Source: Cupriavidus sp. EM10 (GTDB lineage: Bacteria; Pseudomonadota; Gammaproteobacteria; Burkholderiales; Burkholderiaceae). Taken from it: DNA of 64,000 bases. This document shows positions 27,473-36,258 of this stretch, one piece after another. Position numbers and translations under genes: made by a program. Below the pieces are notes generated by a model. It made no database searches and was not told where the DNA came from. It saw only the letters and a list, made by a program, of their open reading frames with translations. Every line of letters starts with the position of its first letter. The stretch's first letter is position 1. The DNA is taken from positions 1,736,001 to 1,800,000 of the forward strand of contig NZ_CP076060.1 in the NCBI RefSeq assembly GCF_018729255.1. The letters run 5' to 3'.

Positions 27473-28828
27473 TCAGCGCAATCCCAGCGCCTTCAATGCC
27501 GCGTCGAGCGATGCTTCTTGCTCGGCCGCGTAGAGCGCCAGTTCATCGCTGACGGTGGCGCCCAGTGCCTGCTCGAAGGCCGCGCGGTTGGGGGATGCCT
27601 GCAGGTCGTCGCGGTTCTCGTCGCCGAGGTTCGACTGGAAGATGCCGGCGGCGCTGACCGGCAGGAAGTCTTCATACGTGATCGGCTCCGCCACCAGCGC
27701 GCCGGCGGCGATCAGTGCTTCCACATCGCCGCCATCGGCTGCCGCGTTGCCGACCGCATACCGGTAGTACGCCAGGCCCTGCTGACGCAGCGCCTGGTGA
27801 TCGTCCGGAAATGCCCGGAACACATCGCCCAGCGTCTTCCGATAGGTGTCGGCGTTCGAGCCGTCGCCGGCCGGCGTGATGAGCTTGCGCACGTCGTTCA
27901 GCAGTTCGTCGTACAGTTTGCGGCCCTTCGGAGTCAGCGCCACGCCGCGCTGTTCGATCTCGCCGAAGCGGGCCGTATGGGTGCCGGCCTCGCCGCCATC
28001 GCGGAAGGTCACCGGTTCGCTCAGGGCCAGGAAGCTGGTCTGGCGCAGCAGGATCGGGCAGCGGCGCGTGGGCGGGCCTTCCACCACGGCCTTGGGCTGG
28101 ATGCCGCGTGCGGGCATCTGCGCCTGGACGATATCGATATCCAGCGTGCGCGGCGTCAGGTGGTTGATATGCGGGCCGGGGAAGCAGACGATGTCGGCAA
28201 TCAGCGGATGCGTCTTGCGCAGCTTCCAGTACAGATCTGCCTCGACGGTGGACTTGCCGTGCCAGCGGAACGTCTCCAGCGCCTCGGCGACGAAACGGGC
28301 CGCGTCGTCGTTGCCCAGCCCGCCCTGCTGCTCGGCGCGCTCGATCAGCGCCAGGCAGCCCGGCGTGAAGATCGTCCGCGTGGCCAGCACCGACGCGGCG
28401 GCGTCGCGCAGCGCGGCGTCCTGGATCAGGTCCAGGCGCAGCAGCGACGTGAACACGCGGAACGGGTTCTCGGCCAGGCCAGCGATGTCCTTCGGCCGGA
28501 ACGCCGTGGAATGGACCGGCACGCCCGCCACCGACAGGTCGTAGTAACCCACCGGGAACATGCCCATCACGGCAAACAGGCGGCGGATCGTGGCCAGTTC
28601 TTCCGGCGTGCCCACGCGGATGGCGCCGTGGCGCTCCACCTCGATGCGCGATTCCTGGCCGGCCGCACCGGCGGCCGCGGCGCCCACGCTGGCCAGCACC
28701 TCGGCGTTGACGTCCGATACCAGCGACATCAGCGTGCCGTATTGCGGCACCTCGGCGCGGTACATATCGGACATGGCGCGCGAGAACTGGGCGCGGATCT
28801 GGCTGGGGGACATGAAGGCGGTAGACAT
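27473..28828 (-). CDS. hglS: 2-oxoadipate dioxygenase/decarboxylase (DUF1338, HglS/YdcJ family)
   Basis: 451 residues from the ATG at 28828; the frame extends 14 codons further without a better start. The family converts 2-oxoadipate to D-2-hydroxyglutarate with Fe(II) and O2 in D-lysine and pipecolate breakdown. The metal ligands expected for the family can be placed in PVHSTAFRP (His), FPGPHINHLTPR (His) and FGEIEQRG (Glu). Conserved segments PSQIRAQFSRAMSDMYRAEVPQYGTL and YEDFLPVSAAGIFQSNL support the assignment. A LysR gene lies upstream in the same direction (134-base gap). Other lysine-degradation genes are not in the window. Confidence 0.85.
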   Translation of the reverse strand: MSTAFMSPSQIRAQFSRAMSDMYRAEVPQYGTLMSLVSDVNAEVLASVGAAAAGAAGQESRIEVERHGAIRVGTPEELATIRRLFAVMGMFPVGYYDLSVAGVPVHSTAFRPKDIAGLAENPFRVFTSLLRLDLIQDAALRDAAASVLATRTIFTPGCLALIERAEQQGGLGNDDAARFVAEALETFRWHGKSTVEADLYWKLRKTHPLIADIVCFPGPHINHLTPRTLDIDIVQAQMPARGIQPKAVVEGPPTRRCPILLRQTSFLALSEPVTFRDGGEAGTHTARFGEIEQRGVALTPKGRKLYDELLNDVRKLITPAGDGSNADTYRKTLGDVFRAFPDDHQALRQQGLAYYRYAVGNAAADGGDVEALIAAGALVAEPITYEDFLPVSAAGIFQSNLGDENRDDLQASPNRAAFEQALGATVSDELALYAAEQEASLDAALKALGLR

Positions 28829-28962
28829 ATTGTTCTGGGGAACGACTCGGTGACTGAAAAGAGCCGCCAAGTCTGGACATACGGGTACCCGCGGGCAAGC
28901 GATTTTTCGGGGCGATTTGATGCAGTTTTGGCATCAACTTGATGCCCGGCCTGCGATACGGA

Positions 28963-29874
28963 TCAGCTACCCCGGCACTCCCGTAGCAGCCAGTCGGCAA
29001 ACAGTCCAGCCTTGTTCCGATCGCTACCGTCGCCGGTTTTGGCCTGCCGATAGGTCAGGAAATAAGCGCCATTGCGGCCCGATCCGGGCGCCCCGGCAAA
29101 CGGCAACGCGGCCAGCCGTCCGCCTTCGATCTCCGCGCGCACCATCATTTCTGGCAAAACGGCGATGCCAAGCCCGCAGATGGCGGCGCCAGTGACCATC
29201 GTGAACAGGTCGTAGCGCGGCCCGAGGCGCGCCTTGCGGCGGATCGTCTCGTCGTCGCCGCCGAACCAGTCGGGCCACGCATCCGGACGGCTGGCCAGGT
29301 GCAGCAGCGGCAGGTTCAGCAGGTCTTCGCGCTTGCGCAGGCGGGCGCCCTGCAGCAACTGCGGGCTGCAGACCGGAATCGACGGGCCCTCTTCCAGCAG
29401 CTTGGCGGACGGATGCCCGTCCCAGGCGTCATCGCCAAAATAGATGGCGGCATCGAACAGCGAGTCGGCAAAGTGGAAAGGTTCGGGGCGCGCATGGATA
29501 TTGACGACGACGCGCGGATGCTCGGCGCGAAAGCCGGCCAGGCGCGGAATCAGCCACTGGGTGGCGAAGGTGGGCACCACGGCCAGTTCCAGCACCTCCA
29601 TGCCGCCGGCGCGCGACGCCAGGTCCTTGGTGGCGCGCTCGATGGCCTTCAGTTCGGCGCGGATCTCGCGCACGTAGCGGTCGCCGTCGGGCGTCAGCAC
29701 CACACGCTGGCGCACCCGCTCGAAGAAGCGCACGCCTAGCCGTTCCTCCAGCGCCTGGATCTGCCGCGAAATCGCGCTTTCGGTGACGTTCAGTTCGGCC
29801 GCGGCACGGGTAAAGCTGCCAAGGCGGGCAGCGCACTCAAGCATCTGGAGTGCGATCAGGCTGGGCAGGCGCAT
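28963..29874 (-). CDS. LysR-type transcriptional regulator (GcvA-like)
   Basis: 303 residues from the ATG at 29874. The N-terminal winged helix is clear (LECAARLGSFTRAAAELNVTESAISRQIQALEERLGVRFF, about residues 13-52), followed by the linker helix and a type-2 periplasmic-binding-fold effector domain (TFATQWLIPRLAGFRAEHP, FDAAIYFGDDAWDGH, AAICGLGIAVLPEMMV) as in GcvA-like members. It lies upstream of hglS on the same strand and could control it, though LysR genes more often face their targets. The effector is unknown. Confidence 0.9.
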   Translation of the reverse strand: MRLPSLIALQMLECAARLGSFTRAAAELNVTESAISRQIQALEERLGVRFFERVRQRVVLTPDGDRYVREIRAELKAIERATKDLASRAGGMEVLELAVVPTFATQWLIPRLAGFRAEHPRVVVNIHARPEPFHFADSLFDAAIYFGDDAWDGHPSAKLLEEGPSIPVCSPQLLQGARLRKREDLLNLPLLHLASRPDAWPDWFGGDDETIRRKARLGPRYDLFTMVTGAAICGLGIAVLPEMMVRAEIEGGRLAALPFAGAPGSGRNGAYFLTYRQAKTGDGSDRNKAGLFADWLLRECRGS

Positions 29875-29890
29875 GGTTCAGTCGAGGCAA

Positions 29891-30805
29891 TCAGGGACGT
29901 GAAATGGTGGCCAGGATACGCTGGAGCTTGTCCGGGTTGCGCTGGGCCTGGATGCCGACGATGCGTTCGCCGTCGGTCACGTAGGTCTGGGCCGATTCGA
30001 GCTGGCCGTCGATAAAGCGCAGCAGCGACCACTGGCCGTTGAGCACCACCATCTGCACATGCACCGTCTGGCCGCGCCGCTTGGCCGTGAAGTACAGCTG
30101 CGCGATCTTGCCACCGCCGACCAGCGGCTTCGGGAAGCTCGGCACCTTGCCGCCGCCATCGCCGATCAGCGTCGCTTCGTCGGCCAGCAGGCCACGAATT
30201 GCGTCGAAGCTGCCCTGTTCCAGCGCCTGGGCAAACCGGCGCACCAGGTTCTGATGGGCGTCCGTGCGGACGGGCTGGGCTGGCCGCCCGTCGCGCAACT
30301 GGGTCCTGGCGCGGCTGACCAGCTGGCGGCAGGCCGACTCGCTCTTGCCGATGATCGACGCCACCTCGGCATAGTCCGCGTCGAAGACTTCACGCAGCAG
30401 AAAGGCGGCGCGCGCTTCGGGCGTCAGGCGTTCCAGCAGGAAAAGATAAGCCACCGACACATCGTCGGCACGCTCCTGGATGGCCTCGGGGCTATCCGTG
30501 CTGTCGCTCAACAGCGGCTCGGGCAGCCAGATGCCGGCGTAGTGCTCGCGCTGCAGCTTGGCCGCGCGCAGATGGTCGATGGCCAACCGCGTGGTCACGG
30601 ATACCAGCCAGGCCTCGGTATTGTCGATTGCGGCGCGATCGGTGCCGTGCCAGCGCAGCCAGGCATCCTGCACCACATCCTCGGCTTCGGCCACCGCGCC
30701 CAGCATGCGATAGGCGATGCCATGCAGGCGGGGGCGCAGCTGGTCGAACGTCTGGGTGGAATCCGAGGCAGGGGCTGGTTCAGGGGCGGGTTCGGGCGCG
30801 GCCAT
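29891..30805 (-). CDS. ECF41-group sigma factor with SnoaL-like C-terminal domain
   Basis: About 304 residues from the ATG at 30805; in-frame ATGs at 30853 and 30901 give longer forms and no start has a clear ribosome site. Region 2 (LRPRLHGIAYRMLGAVAEAEDVVQDAWLRW) and region 4 (YAEVASIIGKSESACRQLVSRARTQL) are followed by about 100 residues of SnoaL-like fold. The ECF41 hallmarks are all present: WLPEP between the sigma domains, DGGGK in the extension and NPDKL near the end. In this group the extension acts as a built-in regulator instead of an anti-sigma factor. The usual neighbour, a carboxymuconolactone decarboxylase or oxidoreductase, is not adjacent. Confidence 0.9.
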   Translation of the reverse strand: MAAPEPAPEPAPASDSTQTFDQLRPRLHGIAYRMLGAVAEAEDVVQDAWLRWHGTDRAAIDNTEAWLVSVTTRLAIDHLRAAKLQREHYAGIWLPEPLLSDSTDSPEAIQERADDVSVAYLFLLERLTPEARAAFLLREVFDADYAEVASIIGKSESACRQLVSRARTQLRDGRPAQPVRTDAHQNLVRRFAQALEQGSFDAIRGLLADEATLIGDGGGKVPSFPKPLVGGGKIAQLYFTAKRRGQTVHVQMVVLNGQWSLLRFIDGQLESAQTYVTDGERIVGIQAQRNPDKLQRILATISRP

Positions 30806-30900
30806 GGCGTGAGTGTGCTGCGGTGGATAGCCATTGTGGCATTCGCGCCCCATCCGCGTCTCGACTTCCGCCTGACCGAAACCTTGAAATTTCCGAAGCA

Positions 30901-30936
30901 CTGTATATATTTACAGTGCACTGTATGGATGAACAG
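30901..30936 (+). promoter_or_regulatory. Two tandem LexA (SOS) boxes
   Basis: CTGTATATATTTACAG (30901-30916) and CTGTATGGATGAACAG (30921-30936) both fit the LexA pattern CTG-N10-CAG, the first very closely (consensus CTGTATATATATACAG). Their starts are 20 bases apart, two helical turns, so two dimers could bind the same face. The second box ends 32 bases before the next start codon, overlapping the expected promoter. Confidence 0.8.
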
Positions 30937-30968
30937 TGTCCAACCCCATCGAACCTTCGGAGCCCTGT

Positions 30969-31286
30969 ATGGAACACATGATCCGTGTGCAGAACGACTA
31001 TGACCGCCAGGTGCTGATCTGGCTGCGCGGGCGCATCGGCGACGCCGCCCTGATGTCGGCCGCCCGCCGCACCGCCGCGGACGGAGAAAAGCCTTATCTG
31101 TCAACGATTTGCCGATTGCTGAACATCCGGCCGCCGTCACGCCGAAGCTTCGCCGAGGAAGCCCGCAAGACCCATCGCGCGGTCGGTGAACGTTATCTGG
31201 CGCAGATTCGGCAGATCCTGGCCAAGCCGGTCAGCCATCGTGAAACAGCCAAGCAAGAAGCCCGGCCGCAGGGGTCGCTGTTCTAA
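30969..31286 (+). CDS. SOS-box-controlled small protein of unknown function
   Basis: 105 residues from the ATG at 30969, with CGGAG at 30957-30961. An upstream in-frame ATG at 30936 lies inside a LexA box and is unlikely to be the start. The protein is basic and mostly helical, with no signal or membrane helix (NDYDRQVLIWLRGRIGDAAL, YLSTICRLLNIRPPSRRSF) and a polar C-terminus ending GSLF. Two LexA boxes immediately upstream put it in the DNA-damage response by position. It is too short for UmuC, ImuB or RecA and shows no SulA signature. A role in damage response, cell-cycle arrest or DNA binding is inference. A strong hairpin follows. Confidence 0.7.
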   Translation: MEHMIRVQNDYDRQVLIWLRGRIGDAALMSAARRTAADGEKPYLSTICRLLNIRPPSRRSFAEEARKTHRAVGERYLAQIRQILAKPVSHRETAKQEARPQGSLF

Positions 31287-31309
31287 GGCGGTCATCGGAA
31301 CCACCTGAC

Positions 31310-31350
31310 GTTTAGTCCGAATTATTGAAATCCAATAATTCGGACTAAAC
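31310..31350. terminator. Perfect 18-base AT-rich hairpin between converging genes
   Basis: Arms GTTTAGTCCGAATTATTG (31310-31327) and CAATAATTCGGACTAAAC (31333-31350) close over AAATC. It sits between the SOS gene and the TPP-enzyme gene, whose 3' ends face each other, so a bidirectional terminator is the simplest reading. No long T tract follows on either strand, so a different role is possible. Confidence 0.6.
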
Positions 31351-31375
31351 CGCGCTCAGGTCACTTTTCTTCCAA

Positions 31376-33052
31376 CTACTTGGGCAGTTCGCTGACCCGC
31401 ATTGCCGGCGTGATCTGTAGCGGATCGGTCACCAGTTCCAGCACCGCCGGCTTGCCTGCCTGCTGCGCACGCGCGAAGGCGGCGGCGAAGTCCTCGGTCC
31501 GCTCCACGCGCTCGGCCCAGGCGCCGCACGCCTTGGCCATCTCCACAAAGTCCGGGTTGACGATGGTGGTGCCGCTCTGGCGCCCCGGGTAGCGGCGTTC
31601 CTGGTGCATCCGGATCGTGCCGTACATGCGGTTGTTCACCAGGATCACGATCAGGTTCACGCCGTGGGCGGCGGCGGTGGCGATTTCCTGCGGATACATC
31701 AGGTAGCAGCCGTCGCCGGCAAAGCAGACCACCGTCTTTTCGGGATAGCGCAGCTTGGCGGCGATGGCGGCCGGCAGGCCGTAGCCCATCGCGCCGCAGG
31801 TCGGGGCCAGTTCGGTGCGCGGGCGCTTGTAGGCATAGAAGCGGTGCAGCCAGACCGTGTAGTTGCCGGCGCCGTTGGACAGCATGGCGTCCTCGGGCAG
31901 CACCTGGTTCAGGTGCGCCATGGCGGCGGCCATGTCCACGCCGGTCAGTTCGGCATGCGGCTTCGGGGGCGTGACAAAGGCTTCATGCTCGGCGCGGGCG
32001 CCGGCCGTCCAGTCTTTCCAGGGCACCGAGGCCGGCGCGGCCAGCGATGCCAGCATCGCGGCGCCCGGCTCCACGCCGGCGTGAATCGGCAGCGCGGCCT
32101 GGTAGACGCGGCCCAGTTCGAAGCTGTCGGCATGGATATGCACGAGCTTCTGCGTGGGCTGGGGCACCTCCAGCAGCGAATAGCTATCGGTGGCGATATC
32201 GCCAAGCCGCGTGCCGAACGCCACGATAAGGTCGGCCGTCTTCACGCGCTCGGCCAGCTTGGGGCTGACGCCCAGGCTCAGGTGGCCCACGTAATGCGGG
32301 TCGCGGTTGTCGATCACGTCCTGGCGGCGGAAGGCGCAGGCCACGGGCAAGTCCCAGGCTTTGACGAACGCGGCGAAGTCGCGCACGGTCTGGTCGGTCC
32401 AGTTGGCGCCGCCGGCAATCACCAGCGGACGCTGGGCGGTGGCCAGCGCGGCGGCCAGTGCCTTGGCATCCTCGGGGCGCGGCGCGGCGGCCACCGAGCG
32501 ATACGGCGCGGCATCGGCCACGTCGACCAGTCCATCCAGCACATCCTCGGGCAGCGCCAGCACCACCGGACCGGGCCGGCCAGACGTGGCCACTGCGAAA
32601 GCGCGGGCCACCATCTCCGGGATGCGCGCCGGATCGTCGATCTCGGCCGCCCACTTGCACATCGACCCGAAGACAGCGGCGTAATCCACCTCCTGGAACG
32701 CTTCCCTGCCCTTGTGCTCGCGGGCGATCTGGCCGACGAACAGGATCATCGGCGTGGAGTCCTGCTGGGCGATATGCACGCCGATGCTGCCGTGCGTGGC
32801 ACCCGGGCCGCGCGTGACGAAGCAGATGCCGGGGCGGCCCGTCAACTTGCCGTCGGCCTCGGCCATGTTGGCGGCCGCGCCTTCGTGCTTGCAGACCACC
32901 AGGTCGATGGCCGGCTGGTCGTGCAACGCGTCCAGCACATCGAGAAAGCTCTCGCCCGGCACGCAGAAGATGCGCTCGGTGCCGTGGATTCGCAATTGAT
33001 CGACAAGTACACGGCCGCCGGTGCGGGCGGTCTGGGGAGTGTTGGTGGTCAT
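31376..33052 (-). CDS. Thiamine-pyrophosphate enzyme, acetolactate-synthase-like
   Basis: 558 residues from the ATG at 33052. The N-terminal Pyr domain has the catalytic Glu in CKHEGAAANMAEADG and the conserved FVTRGPGATHG. The central domain binds FAD or nucleotide in relatives, and the C-terminal PP domain has GDGCYLMYPQEIATAAAHGVNLIVILVNN, the Mg-TPP motif. It is not a biosynthetic IlvB: no ilvN follows and the context is catabolic. Members of this group act on 2-oxo acids (acetolactate, glyoxylate, sulfoacetaldehyde and similar). It is divergent from a Bug-type receptor and near tartronate-semialdehyde enzymes, so a glyoxylate/pyruvate carboligase-type reaction is one option. Confidence 0.85.
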   Translation of the reverse strand: MTTNTPQTARTGGRVLVDQLRIHGTERIFCVPGESFLDVLDALHDQPAIDLVVCKHEGAAANMAEADGKLTGRPGICFVTRGPGATHGSIGVHIAQQDSTPMILFVGQIAREHKGREAFQEVDYAAVFGSMCKWAAEIDDPARIPEMVARAFAVATSGRPGPVVLALPEDVLDGLVDVADAAPYRSVAAAPRPEDAKALAAALATAQRPLVIAGGANWTDQTVRDFAAFVKAWDLPVACAFRRQDVIDNRDPHYVGHLSLGVSPKLAERVKTADLIVAFGTRLGDIATDSYSLLEVPQPTQKLVHIHADSFELGRVYQAALPIHAGVEPGAAMLASLAAPASVPWKDWTAGARAEHEAFVTPPKPHAELTGVDMAAAMAHLNQVLPEDAMLSNGAGNYTVWLHRFYAYKRPRTELAPTCGAMGYGLPAAIAAKLRYPEKTVVCFAGDGCYLMYPQEIATAAAHGVNLIVILVNNRMYGTIRMHQERRYPGRQSGTTIVNPDFVEMAKACGAWAERVERTEDFAAAFARAQQAGKPAVLELVTDPLQITPAMRVSELPK

Positions 33053-33335
33053 GTTGGGTGTCGGGCGCGTGGTCGGGCGAGTTTGCGGGCAGGTTCAACG
33101 GCGATATCGCAATGTCTGCAATTGTTCCGTTTGACGTGCACGGCTGCGCGGCCTATCGTGCATTTCTGTTATGCGAAATCTGCAAGTCGGCGCGGCGATA
33201 GCGCGTGTAGATTTGCGAGCGAGGCGCAGCACAAGACGCCCGGCCCGGCCGGCTTTCCACAGGAAGACTGCCCGGCAGAACGGCGGCCCGCCACGGGATC
33301 GCCGCACACAACCGTTCGCACTACGGAGACATGAC

Positions 33336-34331
33336 ATGAATTTCCCCCATCGCCTGATGCGGCCGATGCTGGCCGTGCTTTGTACCGGATGCATGGCCGT
33401 CGCCGGCCAGGCCGGTGCCCAGGGCGCCGATCACTACCCGACCAAGCCGATTACCTATGTGGTGCCGTTTGCCGCCGGGGGCACGACCGACCTGCTGGGC
33501 CGCCTGATCGGCCAGCGGCTGTCACAGGTGCTGGGCCAGTCGGTGGTGGTGGAAAATCGCGCCGGTGCCGGCGGCAATATCGGCTCGGACTACGTGGCCA
33601 AGGCCCCGGCCGACGGCTACACGCTGCTGGGCGGCACGATCAGCTCGCACGCCATCAACGTGAGCCTGTACCCGAAGATGCCTTACGACCCGGTCAAGAA
33701 CTTCCAGCCCATCGCGCTGATCGGCACGCTGCCGAACGTGCTGGTGGTGAATGCCAACAGCCCCTGGAAGAGCGTGCAGGACGTGGTAGCCGCCGCCAAG
33801 GCCAAGCCGGGCACGGTCAACTTTGGTTCGTCGGGCAACGGCACGTCGCAGCACCTGGCCGCCGAACTGTTCGCCAACATGGCCGGCCTGAAGATGACCC
33901 ACGTGCCCTACAAGGGCAGCAGCCAGGCGGTGCAGGCGCTGCTGGGCAACCAGGTTGACCTGGTGTTCGAGAACAGCGTGGCGGCCATGCCGATGATCCA
34001 GTCCGGCAAGTTCCGCGCGCTGGCCACCACCGGCGCCAAACGGGCGGCCGAGTTGCCCGACGTGCCGACCATGGCGGAGTCGGGTTTGAAAGGTTATGAA
34101 ATCGTGTCCTGGCAGGCGATCTTCGCGCCGGCCGGCACGCCCAAGCCGATCGTCGACAAGCTGTCGACCGAGATCGGCAAGATCATTCAACAGCCCGACG
34201 TGCGCGCCAGGCTGGCGTCGATGGGCGTGGAACCGTCGGGCGCCGGCCCCACCGAACTGGGCAATTTCCAGAAGAGCGAAGTCGCCAAATGGGCCAACCT
34301 GATCAAGGTGGCCAATATTCACCTGGAGTAA
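33336..34331 (+). CDS. Bug/TctC-family periplasmic solute receptor
   Basis: 331 residues from the ATG at 33336, with CGGAG upstream. A signal peptide (LAVLCTGCMAVAGQAGAQG) precedes the family hallmarks YPTKPITYVVPFAAGGTTDLLGRL, VVENRAGAGGNIGSDYVAKA, GTSQHLAAELFANMAG and PYKGSSQAVQALLGNQVDLVFEN. Bug proteins bind carboxylates and other small acids and may feed a TctAB carrier encoded elsewhere. It is the first gene of a run with an Ldh-type dehydrogenase two bases downstream, an aldolase and a GarR-type reductase, so its ligand is probably the acid these enzymes degrade. Confidence 0.92.
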   Translation: MNFPHRLMRPMLAVLCTGCMAVAGQAGAQGADHYPTKPITYVVPFAAGGTTDLLGRLIGQRLSQVLGQSVVVENRAGAGGNIGSDYVAKAPADGYTLLGGTISSHAINVSLYPKMPYDPVKNFQPIALIGTLPNVLVVNANSPWKSVQDVVAAAKAKPGTVNFGSSGNGTSQHLAAELFANMAGLKMTHVPYKGSSQAVQALLGNQVDLVFENSVAAMPMIQSGKFRALATTGAKRAAELPDVPTMAESGLKGYEIVSWQAIFAPAGTPKPIVDKLSTEIGKIIQQPDVRARLASMGVEPSGAGPTELGNFQKSEVAKWANLIKVANIHLE

Positions 34332-34333
34332 GC

Positions 34334-35427
34334 ATGAGTGATCACCGTATCCCGACCGCCGGCCTGCACCAATGGGTAGTCGACCTATGGCTGGCGGCGG
34401 GCTCCGACGCCCGCGAGGCCAGGCTGACTGCCGATCACCTGGTGGGCGCCAACCTGTCCGGCCACGATTCGCATGGCGTGGGAATGATTCCGAAGTACGT
34501 GATGTCTTGGCAGGCCGACCAGCTCCAGCTGAACCAGCAGGTCAGCGTGGTGCACGAATCGGGCGGCATCCTGAGCCTGGACGGCAATCGTGGCATGGGC
34601 CAGGCCGTCACCGAACAGGCCATGGGCCTGGGCATCGAACGCGCGAAGGAACACGGCGTGTGCGTGCTGGGCCTGCGTCGGTCGCACCACCTGGGCCGCG
34701 TCGGGCACTGGGCCGAACAGGCCACGGCGGCCGGCTTGATCTCGATCCATTTCGTCAATGTGCTATCCAAGCCGATCGTGGCACCGCATGGCGGCTACGA
34801 TCCGCGCTTCGGCACCAATCCGTTCACGATTGGCGTGCCCGTAGCCGGCCAGCCCCCGCTGGTGCTGGACTTTGCCACCAGCGCCATCGCCCTGGGCAAG
34901 GTGCGCGTGGCCAACAACAAGGGCGTGCCGGTCCCGCCGGGTTGCCTGATGGACCCACAGGGCATCCCACCGACGATCCGTCCGTGATGTTTCCGGCTCC
35001 GGGCACGCCGCAGGGCGCGCTACGCACGTTCGGCGAGCACAAGGGCTACGTGCTGGCCGTGATGTGCGAACTGCTGGGCGCCGCCGTGACCGGCGGCCAT
35101 ACCATCCGCCCCGAAACACTCACGCACGAGCACGCGGTGTGGAACAACATGCTGGCGATCATCTTCGACCCGGCACGGCTGGGCAGCAGCACCACGTTCG
35201 GCCACGAGGTGGAGTCGTTCGTCGAATGGATGAAGGCGTCGCGCCTGCAGCCCGGCAATGACGAAATCCGCCTGCCCGGCGACCCCGAACGCGCCTGGCG
35301 CCGCGCCCGTGCCGAATTCATTCCCGTGGACAGCAGCACGCTGGCCCAGCTTGACGATGCCGCCGCCCGCGTGCTGCAGGCCCGCGGCCAATCGCCGGGC
35401 CCGCTGTCCGCGCTGGCGGCCGATTGA
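34334..35427 (+). CDS. Ldh-family (malate/L-lactate-type) oxidoreductase (frame break)
   Basis: About 364 residues from the ATG at 34334 after repair. The family marks are TADHLVGANLSGHDSHGVGMIPKYV, GHWAEQATAAGLISIHFVN and DPRFGTNPFTIGVP, followed by LRTFGEHKGYVLAVMCELLGAAVTGG. The frame stops at 34987 as given. One extra G in 34960-34962 restores DPQGHPTDDPSVMFP and the frame continues to 35427. These NAD(P)-dependent enzymes oxidise 2-hydroxy acids such as malate, lactate, sulfolactate or ureidoglycolate. Here it may oxidise the acid imported by the Bug receptor encoded two bases upstream. Confidence 0.85.
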
Positions 35428-35442
35428 TCCAGGAGATTGACG

Positions 35443-36234
35443 ATGTCCACCACCCCTCACCTGCCCCAGATCCATCCGCTGCCGAACAAGTTCCGGGCCG
35501 ACGTGCTGGCGCGCAAGCGCCTGATCGGCCTGTGGAGTTCGCTGGGCCAGCCCGTGACCAGCGAGATCGTTGGCCTGGCCGGCTTCGACTGGCTGCTGCT
35601 GGACGGCGAGCATTCGCCCAATGACGTGCTGACCTTCGCGCCGCAGTTGATGGCGCTCAAGGACAGCGTCAGCGCCCCTGTGGTGCGTCCGCCGTGGAAC
35701 GACCCGGTGATGCTCAAGCGCCTGCTCGATATCGGCTTCTACAACTTCCTGATCCCGTTCGTGGAATCGGCCGAGGAAGCCCGCCGCGCGGTGCGCGCCA
35801 CGCGCTATCCGCCCGATGGCATCCGCGGCGTGTCGGGCGCGCAGCGGCAGAACCGCTATGGCACGCTGCCGGACTTCTTCAAGACCATCAACGACAATAT
35901 CTGCGTGCTGGTGCAGATCGAAAGCCGCAAGGGCGTGGAAGCGGCTGCCGAGATCTGTGCGGAGCCGGGCGTGGACGGCATCTTCATCGGCCCGAACGAC
36001 CTGGCAGCCGCTTACGGGCACCTGGGCAACCCCAACCATCCCGATGTGCAGGCGGCGGTGCAGCAGATCTATGATGCAGCCAACAAGGCCGGCAAGGCCA
36101 TCGGCACGCTGACGCCGGTCGAGGCCGACGCGCGCCGCTACCTGGACATGGGCGCGCACTTCGTGGCGGTCGGCATCGACCACGTGCTGCTGCGCGATGC
36201 GGCACGCGCGCTGCGCGACCGCTTTGGTTCCTGA
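35443..36234 (+). CDS. HpcH/HpaI-family 2-keto-3-deoxy acid aldolase (GarL/RhmA-like)
   Basis: 263 residues from the ATG at 35443, with AGGAGA at 35431-35436; a TTG at 35437 is too close to that site. The (beta/alpha)8 class II aldolase motifs are [65 protein letters not shown] (metal-binding Glu) and [20 protein letters not shown] (metal-binding Asp). The family splits 2-keto-3-deoxy acids into pyruvate and an aldehyde. With a GarR-type tartronate-semialdehyde reductase next to it, 5-keto-4-deoxy-glucarate is a reasonable substrate. Confidence 0.88.
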   Translation: MSTTPHLPQIHPLPNKFRADVLARKRLIGLWSSLGQPVTSEIVGLAGFDWLLLDGEHSPNDVLTFAPQLMALKDSVSAPVVRPPWNDPVMLKRLLDIGFYNFLIPFVESAEEARRAVRATRYPPDGIRGVSGAQRQNRYGTLPDFFKTINDNICVLVQIESRKGVEAAAEICAEPGVDGIFIGPNDLAAAYGHLGNPNHPDVQAAVQQIYDAANKAGKAIGTLTPVEADARRYLDMGAHFVAVGIDHVLLRDAARALRDRFGS

Positions 36235-36258
36235 AGCCAATTTCAACAGGAAAGAATC

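Noticed and set aside
30936..30968. Earlier ATG for the SOS-controlled gene
   Set aside because: It overlaps a LexA box and has no ribosome site, whereas the ATG at 30969 has CGGAG at a good distance.
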